A stretch of 64,000 nt of DNA from Pseudomonas pseudonitroreducens (lineage in GTDB: Bacteria > Pseudomonadota > Gammaproteobacteria > Pseudomonadales > Pseudomonadaceae): contig NZ_BQHJ01000001.1 of assembly GCF_021603645.1 (NCBI RefSeq), positions 1 through 64,000 of the forward strand, given 5' to 3'. Position numbers and translations under genes: made by a program. Within the stretch, counting starts at the first letter, position 1; each line of letters opens with the position of its first letter. Under the pieces are notes generated by a model. It saw nothing but the letters and a program-made list of their open reading frames with translations. It made no database searches and had not been told where the DNA came from. Shown here piece by piece: positions 7,982 to 16,702 of the stretch.

Positions 7982-8440
7982 ATGCGCCGCCTGCTGATCG
8001 CCGCACTGGTTCTGCTCGGCTGTGGCTCCGCCATGGCTGACGACGGAGGCTTCTGGTACCTGCAGACCAGCGTCTACACGACCCACTGGACCAACGACCC
8101 GGAGCACAACAACCACCAGGAACTGATCGGCCTGGAGCGCAACCGCACCGATGGCGTGGTCTGGGGCGGCGCGACCTTCAAGAACTCGTTCAGCCAGCGT
8201 TCCAACTATGTCTATGCCGGCAAGCGCTTAGACTGGGAAGGTACGCCGTTCTACGCCAAGGTCACCGGCGGCGCGCTGCAGGGTTATCGCGGCGACTACC
8301 GCGACAAGATTCCGCTGAACCGCTACGGCGTCGCGCCAGCGATCATCCCGTCGGTGGGCGCACATCTGGGGCCGGTCGGTACCGAGTTCGTGGTGCTGGG
8401 CGGCTCCGCGGCGATGGTCAACGTCGGCGTGCGCTTCTAG
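7982..8440 (+). CDS. Small outer-membrane beta-barrel protein, PagP-like candidate
   Basis: A 152-residue secreted protein (signal peptide MRRLLIAALVLLGCGSAMA). The mature part has alternating aromatic/polar strands and ends in Phe (VNVGVRF), as outer-membrane barrels do. His, Asn and Ser residues near TTHWTNDPEHNN and FKNSFSQRS recall the active-site region of divergent Pseudomonas PagP-type lipid A palmitoyltransferases. I chose ATG 7982, eight bases after GGAGG at 7970, over ATG 7964. It is co-transcribed with the SlyB-like lipoprotein. The enzymatic assignment is tentative; some genomes label such proteins loosely as glycerol-3-phosphate transporters, which the size does not support. Confidence 0.7.
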   Translation: MRRLLIAALVLLGCGSAMADDGGFWYLQTSVYTTHWTNDPEHNNHQELIGLERNRTDGVVWGGATFKNSFSQRSNYVYAGKRLDWEGTPFYAKVTGGALQGYRGDYRDKIPLNRYGVAPAIIPSVGAHLGPVGTEFVVLGGSAAMVNVGVRF

Positions 8441-8454
8441 GTTTTCCTGAAGCG

Positions 8455-8500
8455 AAACGGCGCGGGCCGCAGTGCGAAATCACTGCGGCCCGCGCCGTTT
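8455..8500. terminator. Bidirectional intrinsic terminator
   Basis: Perfect 20-bp stem: AAACGGCGCGGGCCGCAGTG, loop CGAAAT, then its exact complement, flanked by A- and T-rich ends. It lies between two convergent genes and would stop transcription from both sides. Confidence 0.9.
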
Positions 8501-8516
8501 CTGTTTGAAGGGGACG

Positions 8517-9839
8517 TCAGACGGTGACGTCCTTCAGCGCCTTGTCCAGGCAGTCGATGAACAGCTCGGCGTGTTCCTGCTCGAAGGCCAGCAGCGGGCG
8601 GATCTTCAGGATGTTCTCCAGGGGACCGGCCGCGCTGATCAGCACACCGCGCTCGCGCATGGCATTGACCACCTGGCGGGTCTGGTTGGCGGCCGGCGTT
8701 TTTGCCGCGCGATCCGTCACCAGTTCGACGCCGAGGAACAGCCCCGCGCCGCGCACGTCGCCGATCAGCTCATGGCGCTCGGCGAGCTGGCGGATGCCCT
8801 GCAGCATGAATGCGCCGATGCGCTGCGAACGCTCCTGAAGCTGCTCATCGCGGATCACGTCGAGCACCGCCTGGGCCGCCGCGCAGGACACCGGGTTGCC
8901 GCCGAAGGTGTTGAAGTAGCGCACCTCGCGGCCGAAGCTCTCGAGGATTTCCGGGCGCACCACCACGCCGGCGATGGGCTGGCCGTTACCCATGGGCTTG
9001 CCAAGGGTGACCAGGTCCGGCTGCACGCCGTGGCGCTGGAAGCCCCACATGGCGTCGCCGGTACGGGCGAAACCGCTCTGCACTTCGTCGGCTATGTAGA
9101 GCAGGCCTTCGTCCTGGGCGACCTTCACGGCTTCGGCGAGGAATCCAGCCGGATCGGCGAGCACACCGTCGCTGGCGAAGATGCCATCGAACAGCAGCGC
9201 GGCGGGCTTGATGCCGTGGGCGCGCAGATCGGCGATGGCGGCGCGCACGTCATCGGCGAACAGCTTGCCAACGTTCTCGGCACCCAGCCGATAAGCGTCC
9301 GGCGCACGCACGGTGCGGGCGTGGGCGGGCAGGGTGATGCCGGCGCCGAGGGACGGCGACAGCTCGGAAATGGTCCCGGTGACGCCGTGGTAGGCGAAGC
9401 GGGTGATGATCACCCCGGTGCCACCGGTGTACTGGCGGGCGATGCGCAGGGCGAGGTCGTTGGCCTCGCTGCCGGTGCAGGTGAACATCACCTGGTCCAG
9501 GCCTTCGGGGAAGGTGGCGAGCAGGTCCTCGGCGTAGTCGAGAATGCCTTCCTGCAGGTAGCGGGTATGGGTGTTGAGCACAGCCGCCTGGCTGGCGATA
9601 GCCTGCACCACGCGCGGGTGGCAGTGGCCGATGGAGGCGACGTTGTTGTAGGCGTCGAGGTAACGCTTGCCCTGGTTGTCGTAGAGCCACACGCCTTCGC
9701 CGCGCACGGTGTGCAGCGGGCGCTCGTAGAACAGCCGGTAGGCCGGGCCGAGCAGGCGCGCGCGGCGCTCGATCAGGCGGCGCTCCTGTTCGCTCAGGCG
9801 CTCGGCGTCGGCGGCGCTGAATCCGTTGGGCATGGTCAT
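8517..9839 (-). CDS. Class III PLP aminotransferase-fold enzyme, probable phospho-lyase
   Basis: 440-residue fold-type I enzyme. Class III signature LLYIADEVQSGFARTG with Asp251, Schiff-base lysine Lys281 (TLGKPMGNG), and CTGSEAND and TFGGNPVSCAAA motifs. The ATG 9839 overlaps the TGA of the upstream APH-type kinase (ATGA), so the two are translationally coupled. In the AGXT2L branch, an enzyme of this fold removes ammonia and phosphate from phosphohydroxylysine or phosphoethanolamine made by a partner kinase. The pairing here points to that reaction rather than to simple transamination. Third gene of a binding protein-kinase-lyase operon. The family is certain; the lyase role is inference. 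Confidence 0.85.
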   Translation of the reverse strand: MTMPNGFSAADAERLSEQERRLIERRARLLGPAYRLFYERPLHTVRGEGVWLYDNQGKRYLDAYNNVASIGHCHPRVVQAIASQAAVLNTHTRYLQEGILDYAEDLLATFPEGLDQVMFTCTGSEANDLALRIARQYTGGTGVIITRFAYHGVTGTISELSPSLGAGITLPAHARTVRAPDAYRLGAENVGKLFADDVRAAIADLRAHGIKPAALLFDGIFASDGVLADPAGFLAEAVKVAQDEGLLYIADEVQSGFARTGDAMWGFQRHGVQPDLVTLGKPMGNGQPIAGVVVRPEILESFGREVRYFNTFGGNPVSCAAAQAVLDVIRDEQLQERSQRIGAFMLQGIRQLAERHELIGDVRGAGLFLGVELVTDRAAKTPAANQTRQVVNAMRERGVLISAAGPLENILKIRPLLAFEQEHAELFIDCLDKALKDVTV

Positions 9840-10924
9840 GGGCGGGGCTCCTGTTGATTCGCGCGGGGGTGGTTGCAGGCGGCGGCTATCTGCTCCTGCG
9901 CCTGTTCCCGGCTCAGGCGGGCCAGGCCTTGCACGGCCTGCCAGGCGTGGCGGGTGTTACGCAGGATGTAGTCGCGGTTCTCGGGATGCAGGCTGGCGCG
10001 CCAGGCGGTGATGCTCAGGGTCATGATCAGGCGCGTGGCGATCAGGTCGGCGAGGATTTCCTGTTCCTCGGCCAGCAGCGGGCAGCGGCGATGGTAGGCG
10101 GCGATCATCTCGCAGGCGGTGGCCAGCGGTGCGTCCGGCTCGCCCACCTGGTAGGCGGCGGCGACACCCAGGTCGTTGATCAGCGGTGCGTGAACCATGT
10201 CGCCGAAGTCGAGGATGTTGCGTACCCGGTCCGGATGCTCGGCATCGACGATGACGTTGTGCGGGTTCAGGTCGTTGTGGATCACCTGGGCACGCAGCGT
10301 GGCCTGGCGGGGCAGGGCATGGCACTCGAAATTGTCGAGGAAACGCTCGACCAGGGCGCGCTGATCGCGGTCTTCGATATAGGTCAGCAGGTTGCGCAGG
10401 CGCGAGGCGTGCTTGAGGTCCCAGAGCAGTTCGTGGTCGGCGGTGGCCGGGTGTTCGAAGTCCTTCAGCGCCAGGCCCAGACGCGCCAGGTCATCGCCGA
10501 GGTTCTCGCGCAGGGCGCGGCTGCGTTGCGGTACGCGGTGCAGCGGGACGCCGTCGACGAAGGAGAACAGCCGGGCAATCATCGGCTGGCCGTCGACGCT
10601 GATGGAAATCTGGTGTTCGCCGTTCAGCGCAGGATAGACACGCTGCACCGCCAGGGTCGGGTCCCGGGCCTCGACACGCAGCAGGGCGCGGGTCTGGAAG
10701 TCCACCACCTGTGGGTCTTCCAGCGGGTGGGAGAGCTTCAGCAGGCGGTCGTCGCCATGGCCGTGGGCGATGTGGAAGTTCAGGTCGCGTTCGCCGGCGA
10801 GGCGGTTCAGTGTGCCGCGCTGGCCGAAGTATTCGTCGGCGATGGCAGCGGCCTGGGCGTCGCTCACCTGGGCGGGGGCCGCTTCCAGCAGGTGATCGTG
10901 GACGGGAGCGGTATTCAGGGGCAC
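9836..10924 (-). CDS. APH-family small-molecule kinase, hydroxylysine-kinase-like
   Basis: 362 residues with the aminoglycoside/choline/hydroxylysine kinase fold. The catalytic loop is HNDLNPHN (His216, Asp218, Asn223) and the metal-binding DFGD starts at Asp239. The start is GTG 10924 with GGAG nine bases upstream. The N-terminal segment (VSDAQAAAIADEYFGQRGTLNRLAGERDLNFHI) matches the layout of hydroxylysine-kinase-type APH proteins, which carry a tight ERDxNF nucleotide-site motif. Translationally coupled to the PLP enzyme downstream and 98 bp after a periplasmic binding protein. Predicted to phosphorylate an imported hydroxy-amino compound. The substrate (hydroxylysine, ethanolamine or another) is inferred. 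Confidence 0.85.
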   Translation of the reverse strand: MPLNTAPVHDHLLEAAPAQVSDAQAAAIADEYFGQRGTLNRLAGERDLNFHIAHGHGDDRLLKLSHPLEDPQVVDFQTRALLRVEARDPTLAVQRVYPALNGEHQISISVDGQPMIARLFSFVDGVPLHRVPQRSRALRENLGDDLARLGLALKDFEHPATADHELLWDLKHASRLRNLLTYIEDRDQRALVERFLDNFECHALPRQATLRAQVIHNDLNPHNVIVDAEHPDRVRNILDFGDMVHAPLINDLGVAAAYQVGEPDAPLATACEMIAAYHRRCPLLAEEQEILADLIATRLIMTLSITAWRASLHPENRDYILRNTRHAWQAVQGLARLSREQAQEQIAAACNHPRANQQEPRP

Positions 10925-11022
10925 GGGTACATCTCCAGCAGGTTCAGCGGTCGTTCGGGTATTGCAGCGGCCGGGCGGGGTGGCGCGCCTGCCCGGCGCG
11001 GGGCCGGGCAGGCGCCATCCAC

Positions 11023-12051
11023 TTACTTGCTTGCCCAGGCGTTGAAGCGGGTTTCCAGTTCCTCGCCGTGGTCGATCCAGAACTCGGTGTCCATGGCGCG
11101 CGCGTTCTCCAGGTTCTGCGGCGCAGTGGGGAGCTTCGGCGCGATGGCGGCGTCGATCAGCGGGATGGTGTTCTTGTTGGTCGGGCCGTAGGGAATGTTC
11201 TCGGCAAAGACCTTCTGGTGCTCAGGCTTGTTGGCCAGGGCGATGAACTGCTCGGCCAGTTCCTTCTTCGGGCTGCCCTTGACGATGGCCCAGTGGTCCA
11301 GGTCGTAGATGCTGCCGTTCCACTGGATGGCGAAGTCGCGGCCTTCCTTCTGTGCGGTGGCGACGCGGCCGTTGTAGGCCGAGGTCATCACCACGTCGCC
11401 GGCGGCCAGCCATTGCAGCGGTTGCGCACCGGCTTCCCACCACTGGATGTAGGGCTTGATCTCGTCGAGCTTCTTGAACGCCCGGTCCACGCCTTCCTTG
11501 GTGGCCAGCACCTTGTACAGGTCGGCCTGTTTCACGCCGTCGGCTTCCAGGGCGAATTCCAGGGTGAACTTGGCGCCACGGCGCAGGCCGCGCTTGCCCG
11601 GGTACTTCTTCACGTCCCAGAAGTCGGCCCAGCCGGTGGGCGCGCTGGCGAGCTTCTTGGCGTCGTAGGTGAGCACCGTGGACCAGATGAAGATGCCCAC
11701 GCCGCAATCGCTCACGGCGGCGTCGAGGAAGTCGGCCTGCTTGCCGAGCTTGCTCCAGTCAAGCTGTTCGAACAGGCCCTCGCTGCAGCCGCGCATCAGT
11801 TCCGGGGATTCCACTTCGACCACGTCCCAGCTGGTCTTGCCGGTGTCGGCCATGACCTTGATCTTGGCCATCTCGCCGTTGTACTCGGCGCCCTGCACAG
11901 TGACCTTGGCCTGCTGTTCGAAGGGTTTGTAGAAGGCCTTTTCCTGGGCCACCTTGTTGTCGCCACCGAAGGACACCACGGTGAGTGTCTCGGCGTGGAG
12001 CTGGGCGGCGCCGCCGGCCAGCATCATCAGTGCTATGGCTTTCTTGAACAT
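11023..12051 (-). CDS. Periplasmic substrate-binding protein, PotD/spermidine-putrescine type
   Basis: 342 residues with signal peptide MFKKAIALMMLAGGAAQLHA and the PotD-class fold (LTVVSFGGDNKVAQEKAFYKPFEQQ; SWDVVEVES; WSTVLTYD). ATG 12051 is preceded by CAGGAG; a longer frame to 12084 has no better signal. It is the first gene of the kinase-lyase operon, but no permease or ATPase gene is adjacent, so it must share a transporter encoded elsewhere. Members bind polyamines and other cationic amines. In this context the ligand is probably the amino compound that the kinase phosphorylates. Confidence 0.87.
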   Translation of the reverse strand: MFKKAIALMMLAGGAAQLHAETLTVVSFGGDNKVAQEKAFYKPFEQQAKVTVQGAEYNGEMAKIKVMADTGKTSWDVVEVESPELMRGCSEGLFEQLDWSKLGKQADFLDAAVSDCGVGIFIWSTVLTYDAKKLASAPTGWADFWDVKKYPGKRGLRRGAKFTLEFALEADGVKQADLYKVLATKEGVDRAFKKLDEIKPYIQWWEAGAQPLQWLAAGDVVMTSAYNGRVATAQKEGRDFAIQWNGSIYDLDHWAIVKGSPKKELAEQFIALANKPEHQKVFAENIPYGPTNKNTIPLIDAAIAPKLPTAPQNLENARAMDTEFWIDHGEELETRFNAWASK

Positions 12052-12383
12052 GCGTTGACTCCTGAGCGGGCCAATCCGGCCCATTTATAAGAGGGCAGCT
12101 TCAAGAGTGGGGCGCTGCGCCGGACCAAGCTGGAAGGCCGGCTGGCATTGCCCTCGGACATCAGGGAGAGGAACGGGCGGAACTGGTGCGGTTGATCATG
12201 GGAAGTTGCTCCGTTTCTTGTTGTTGTTCGGATAGCTCGTTGTAGGACCAAGCTGGACCGATTAAAACATCTTCCAAAACATGATGCATCATGTTTTTAT
12301 TGACGCCATCGCTTCACGGATGTTCACAGATCGCGCGCCCCGATGGGGCGCAGATAGCGGCTCAGACTTGAGAGGGAAGCACC
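12052..12383. promoter_or_regulatory. Divergent regulatory region with a perfect palindrome
   Basis: 332 bp between the minus-strand binding-protein operon and the plus-strand SDR-GntR genes, with no gene. It holds a 22-bp perfect palindrome (12276-12297) and the 13-mer GGACCAAGCTGGA twice (12122-12134 and 12245-12257). Both divergent promoters must lie here. Confidence 0.7.
12276..12297. promoter_or_regulatory. Perfect 22-bp palindrome, candidate GntR/FCD operator
   Basis: The sequence is AAAACATGATG followed by its exact inverse complement, with the centre between 12286 and 12287. It is AT-rich in a GC-rich background and lies 87 bp before the SDR start. GntR/FCD regulators bind short palindromes of this kind, and the next regulatory gene (13191) is a GntR/FCD protein, so it is the natural candidate ligand. 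Confidence 0.6.
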
Positions 12384-13118
12384 ATGAACCAGACCCGCAC
12401 CCTGCTGCTCACCGGCGCCAGCCGTGGCATCGGCCATGCCACGGTGAAGCACTTCAACGCCGCCGGCTGGCGCGTGTTCACCGCCTCGCGGCAGGACTGG
12501 AGCGCCGAATGCCCCTGGGCCGAAGGGCTGATCAACCATATCCACCTGGACCTGGAAGACATCGACAGTGTGCAGGCCAGCCTGCCGATGATCCGCGAGA
12601 AACTCGGCGGTTCGCTGCACGCGCTGGTGAACAATGCCGGCATCTCGCCCAAGGGCCCGGAAGGCGAGCGCCTGGGTGTGCTGGGCAGCGACTACGGCAC
12701 CTGGCTGAAGGTGTTCAACGTCAACCTGTTTTCCACGGCGCTGCTGGCGCGCGGCCTGTTCGACGAGCTGAAGGCGGCCAAGGGATCGGTGATCAACGTC
12801 ACCTCCATCGCCGGCTCCCGCGTGCATCCGTTCGCCGGTGCCGCCTACGCCTGCTCGAAAGCTGCGCTGGCCGCGCTGACCCGCGAGATGGCCCACGATT
12901 TCGGTCCGCACGGCGTGCGCGTCAACGCCATCGCGCCGGGGGAGATCGACACGGCCATCCTGTCGTCGGGCACCGAACTGATCGTCGAACGCGACATCCC
13001 GATGCATCGCCTGGGCAAGCCGGAGGAGGTTGCCTCGCTGATCCACTTCCTCTGCACCAGCGGGGCGTCCTACGTGAATGGCGCGGAAATCCACGTCAAC
13101 GGCGGGCAGCATGTGTGA
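12384..13118 (+). CDS. Short-chain dehydrogenase/reductase
   Basis: 244 residues, classical SDR: TGASRGIG (residues 10-17), NNAG, catalytic Ser in NVTSIAGS, YACSK (YxxxK), and a C-terminal GASYVNGAEIHVNGG. ATG 12384 follows AGAGGGAAG. It is divergent from the binding protein-kinase-lyase operon and followed by the GntR gene (72 bp gap). It probably oxidises or reduces an intermediate or variant substrate of that pathway. Specificity is unknown. Confidence 0.92.
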   Translation: MNQTRTLLLTGASRGIGHATVKHFNAAGWRVFTASRQDWSAECPWAEGLINHIHLDLEDIDSVQASLPMIREKLGGSLHALVNNAGISPKGPEGERLGVLGSDYGTWLKVFNVNLFSTALLARGLFDELKAAKGSVINVTSIAGSRVHPFAGAAYACSKAALAALTREMAHDFGPHGVRVNAIAPGEIDTAILSSGTELIVERDIPMHRLGKPEEVASLIHFLCTSGASYVNGAEIHVNGGQHV

Positions 13119-13190
13119 AACCGGCTGGCATTCGGCGCAATCAGCGACCATCATGCGCGCCCGAATGCCGCAGCACGCGATGAGACAGCC

Positions 13191-13877
13191 ATGAACTACC
13201 CGATCGAAGGGCTCAATCATTCCTACCTGGGCAGCGGCGTTTACGCGCTGCTGCGTGAGGCGCTGATCACCGGCCGCTTCAAGCCGGACGATCGCCTGCG
13301 CATCCGTGACCTGGCCCAGCAACTGGGCACCAGCGTTACCCCGGTGCGCGATGCGATCCTGCAACTGGCCAAGGAGCAGGCGCTGGTGCTGAAGACGCCG
13401 CGGGACATCCGCGTGCCGCTGCTCACCCTCGAGCAGTACCTGGAGATCCGCAGCATCCGCGTGGCGCTCGAAGGCCTTGCTGCCGAAACCGCCGCCGCGC
13501 GCGCCAGCGACGGGCAGCTGGACGAGCTGGAAGCGAACATCCGCGAGAACCTCGAGGCGATCCATGCCGACGACCTGGTGCTGGCGCTCAAGCTCAACCA
13601 GGCCTTCCACTTCGCCCTCGCCGACATCGCCGGCATGCCGCTGCTGCGCGCCTTCCTCGACAGCCTGTGGATGCGCACCGGCCCGCTGATCGCCCAGGCC
13701 TACGCCGACTTCAACGAGCGCATGGCCATAGAGCACCACTGGGATGTCCTGCGCGCCCTGCGCGAACGCAACGGCGCGGCCGCCCGCGAGGCGATCCACG
13801 CCGACCTGCTGGACGGCAGCGAGAAGATGCTGGAGTTCATCGCGCAGAGCGAAGCGCCAGAGCAGGAAGCGGGCTGA
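13191..13877 (+). CDS. GntR-family regulator with FCD effector domain
   Basis: 228 residues. Winged HTH at about 15-80 (YALLREALITGRFKPDDRLRIRDLAQQLGTSVTPVRDAILQLAKEQAL as the helix pair plus wing), followed by an all-helical FCD domain with the usual Asp/His metal-site pattern (LNQAFHFAL, IEHHWDVLRAL). It follows the SDR by 72 bp. The perfect palindrome at 12276-12297 upstream of the SDR is its likely operator, making it the probable repressor of the whole divergent module. FCD proteins normally sense small carboxylates. Confidence 0.92.
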   Translation: MNYPIEGLNHSYLGSGVYALLREALITGRFKPDDRLRIRDLAQQLGTSVTPVRDAILQLAKEQALVLKTPRDIRVPLLTLEQYLEIRSIRVALEGLAAETAAARASDGQLDELEANIRENLEAIHADDLVLALKLNQAFHFALADIAGMPLLRAFLDSLWMRTGPLIAQAYADFNERMAIEHHWDVLRALRERNGAAAREAIHADLLDGSEKMLEFIAQSEAPEQEAG

Positions 13878-13916
13878 CTGACTTTATTGCAGGAGCTCGC
13901 TGCTGCACCAAGAGCC

Positions 13917-13992
13917 GTAGGGCGAATAACCTGGAGCAGGTTATCCGCCGGCTTCAATACGGCGGATAACGCTGGCGCGTTATGCGCCCTAC
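13917..13992. repeat. Paired repeat, family C
   Basis: Inverted pair GTAGGGCGAATAACC...GTTATCCGCC / GGCGGATAACGC...GTTATGCGCCCTAC between the GntR gene and the convergent CoA-transferase gene. Confidence 0.9.
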
Positions 13993-14005
13993 CAAAGCAA
14001 AGTGG

Positions 14006-15205
14006 TCAGACGGCGCCGTCCTTGCGCAATGCCGCGATGGCGGCTGCGTCGTAGCCCAGTCCGGAAAGCACCTCGTCGGTATGCTCGCCCAGCTTCGGGC
14101 CGATCCACTCGGCGCTGCCGGGGGTGTCGGACAGTTTGGGGACGATGCCGGGCATGCGGAAGGATTTGCCGTCCGGCAGCTTGGCGGAGAGGAACATCTC
14201 CCGGGCCAGGAATTGCGGGTCGCTGAACATGTCTTCGGCGGAGAAGATGCGGCTGGCTGGTACCTCGGCTGCGTTGAGCACCTCGAGTACGCTATCCAGC
14301 GATTCGGAACGCGCCCAGCGGTCGATGATGCCGTACAGCTCGTCGCGGCGCGCATCGCGGCCGTCGTTGCTGGCGAGCGTCGGGTCTTCGGCAAGGTCGA
14401 GGCGCCCGATGGCGTTCATGAAGCGGCGGAAGATGGCGTCGCCATTCGCGGCGATCTGCACGTGCTTGCCATCGGCCGTGGTGTGCACGGAGGAGGGCGT
14501 GATGCCCGGCATGATGTTGCCGGTGCGTTCGCGGATGAAGCCGAACACGTCGAACTCCGGAACCATGGATTCCATCATGGCGAACACCGCTTCGTAGAGC
14601 GCCACGTCGACGACCTGCCCGGCACCGCCGTTCACTTCGCGGTGGCGCAGGGCCATGAGCGCGCCGATCACGCCCCATAATGCGGCGATGGAGTCGCCGA
14701 TGGAGATGCCGGTACGCACCGGTGGGCGGTCCTCGAAGCCGGTGATATAGCGCAGCCCGCCCATGGATTCGCCGACCGCGCCGAAGCCCGGCTGGTCCTT
14801 GTAAGGGCCGCTCTGGCCGAAGCCCGATAGGCGCACCATCACCAGCTTCGGGTTCAGCGCGTGGAGCACCTCCCAGCCCAGGCCGAGCTTCTCCAGTACA
14901 CCGGGGCGGAAGTTCTCGATCAGGATGTCGGCCTCGGCCAGCAGCTTCTTCAGCACCTCGCGGCCGGACTCGTGCTTGAGGTTCAGGGTCAGCGAACGCT
15001 TGTTGCGTGCCTGCACGAACCACCACAGCGAGGTGCCCTCGTAGAGCTTGCGCCACTTGCGCAACGGGTCGCCGCCATCGGGCGATTCGACCTTGATCAC
15101 CTCGGCGCCGAACTCCGCGCACAGGCGCGAGGCGAAGGGGCCGGCGATCAGGGTGCCGAGTTCGATGACCTTGAGGCCGGCGAGGGGTTTGGCGGTGCTG
15201 TTCAT
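14006..15205 (-). CDS. Class III (CaiB/BaiF) CoA-transferase
   Basis: 399 residues. N-terminal LAGLKVIELGTLIAGPFASRLCAEFGAEVIKVE and LTLNLKHESGREVLKKL are diagnostic of formyl-CoA/carnitine-CoA-type transferases. The catalytic aspartate is Asp171 in the SIGDS motif, equivalent to Asp169 of formyl-CoA transferase. I chose ATG 15205, because the longer frame to 15280 begins with an unrelated Arg-rich stretch. It stands alone between a GntR gene and a diguanylate cyclase. It moves CoA between organic acids; the acid (itaconate, glutarate or other) cannot be told here. Confidence 0.9.
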   Translation of the reverse strand: MNSTAKPLAGLKVIELGTLIAGPFASRLCAEFGAEVIKVESPDGGDPLRKWRKLYEGTSLWWFVQARNKRSLTLNLKHESGREVLKKLLAEADILIENFRPGVLEKLGLGWEVLHALNPKLVMVRLSGFGQSGPYKDQPGFGAVGESMGGLRYITGFEDRPPVRTGISIGDSIAALWGVIGALMALRHREVNGGAGQVVDVALYEAVFAMMESMVPEFDVFGFIRERTGNIMPGITPSSVHTTADGKHVQIAANGDAIFRRFMNAIGRLDLAEDPTLASNDGRDARRDELYGIIDRWARSESLDSVLEVLNAAEVPASRIFSAEDMFSDPQFLAREMFLSAKLPDGKSFRMPGIVPKLSDTPGSAEWIGPKLGEHTDEVLSGLGYDAAAIAALRKDGAV

Positions 15206-15462
15206 CGGTGGGTCCGAGCAAGGAGAGTGGCGGGACTCTAACCCGTGTGCGCGGCTTCGAACAGGCCGCCGGGCAGGCACCGGGTTTCGGTGCTTTGCGA
15301 CGGCCCTGTGCGCGCGTAGAGTAGCTACATTCAGATGCTTCCTACTTTCGCTCGCGCGGTTTCGCGCAGGTACTCCGTGATGCGTTGGTCTTCCTCCCTA
15401 CAGCCCGATGGCCTGGCGGCATTCTCCGGAGAATGCGTGCAGCCGGGCGGCGAGGGGGCTGC

Positions 15463-16641
15463 ATGACGTTGAACCTGCCGACGCTGGTGGTCGTCGACCT
15501 CTACGTGCTGACCCTGGTCGGCGTGCTGATGGCGTTCGCCTGGCACAGCGGTCGCCGCGAACACACCCTGGGCTACATGAGTGCCGCGCTGCTGCTGGGC
15601 GCCCTCGGCACGTTCCTCGCCACCCTGCGCGGCATCGGCGTGGACTGGCTGCCAATCCTGATCGGCAATGTGGTGCTGCACCTCTGCTCGGCGATGACCT
15701 GGACCTCGATGCGTGTCTTCAGCGGGCGCAAGCCGCACTGGCCGCTGGTCGGCGCGGGTGCTGCGGGCTGGGCGCTGCTCTGCCTGCTGCCGCCGTTCTA
15801 TGAGTCCCTGGCGGCACGGATTGCCGTCAGTACCGGGATCACGGTCATCTATTGCCTGGCGGCAATCGCCGAGCTATGGCGCGACCGCCAGAAGCTCGAG
15901 GTGGAACTGCGGCCAACCCTGACGCTGCTGGCGTTCCACACCCTCGTTTACCTGGTGCGGCTGGTAGTCGACCGCGGCATGCCGTTCGAGAGCGTGGCCA
16001 ACAATGGCCAGGGCTCGACCTTCTTCACCTTCCTGGTCTTCGAGACCATGCTCTTCGCCATCGGCATTGCCTTCGCCACCCTGGCGATGGTCAAGGAGCG
16101 CGCCGAGTTGCAGTTCCGCAGCGCGGCCCTGAGCGATCCGCTGACCGGCGTGGGCAACCGCCGGGCCTTCATGGAGACCGGCGAGCGCCTGTTGCGCCTG
16201 TGCACCGAGCGTGGCGAGCAGGCTTCGCTGCTGCTCTGCGACCTGGACAACTTCAAGCGTCTCAACGACTCCTTCGGCCACCCGGCCGGTGACCGGGTAC
16301 TGGTGGAGTTCAGCCGTATCACCGCGTCGCGGATGCGCAAGCATGACCAGTTCGCCCGCATCGGCGGGGAAGAGTTCGCCTGCCTGCTGGTGGGCGCCGA
16401 CACCGAGGGTGCCTGCCAGGTGGCGGAGCGGGTGCGCCGTGAATTCGCCGAACTGCCGTTCATGGCGGAGGGTCAGTTGAGTGTCAGCATCGGTATCGCC
16501 ACCAGCCGCGAGGCGGGCCATGACCTGCTGCGCCTGCTGTCGCTGGCCGACCAGGCGCTCTATGCGGCCAAGGCCAAAGGCCGCAACCGTATCGAACTGG
16601 CCGCGCCGGAGCCGGGAACCGACCGACGTCCACGGAGTTAA
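15463..16641 (+). CDS. Membrane-anchored diguanylate cyclase (GGDEF)
   Basis: 392 residues. About six or seven hydrophobic helices in residues 1-210, then a GGDEF domain with intact active site GGEEF (301-305) and a product-inhibition I-site RKHD (Arg292-Asp295) at the correct distance. It should make c-di-GMP and be feedback-inhibited. I chose ATG 15463 because the upstream extension is not membrane-like. The sensory part is a 7TM-like module without a recognised ligand site. It stands alone, with a 61-bp gap to yaeQ downstream. Confidence 0.93.
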   Translation: MTLNLPTLVVVDLYVLTLVGVLMAFAWHSGRREHTLGYMSAALLLGALGTFLATLRGIGVDWLPILIGNVVLHLCSAMTWTSMRVFSGRKPHWPLVGAGAAGWALLCLLPPFYESLAARIAVSTGITVIYCLAAIAELWRDRQKLEVELRPTLTLLAFHTLVYLVRLVVDRGMPFESVANNGQGSTFFTFLVFETMLFAIGIAFATLAMVKERAELQFRSAALSDPLTGVGNRRAFMETGERLLRLCTERGEQASLLLCDLDNFKRLNDSFGHPAGDRVLVEFSRITASRMRKHDQFARIGGEEFACLLVGADTEGACQVAERVRREFAELPFMAEGQLSVSIGIATSREAGHDLLRLLSLADQALYAAKAKGRNRIELAAPEPGTDRRPRS

Positions 16642-16702
16642 TCCGCCGAGCCAGTGCTTTCGCGGTAGACTTGCCGCCTTCGAAAATTCGCCGGGAACAC
16701 CC

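Noticed and set aside
8472-9857. Long plus-strand open frame (461 codons) opposite the PLP enzyme
   Set aside because: It is a GC-driven shadow of the minus-strand enzyme, with His/Ala/Gly-rich low-complexity translation and no domain motif.
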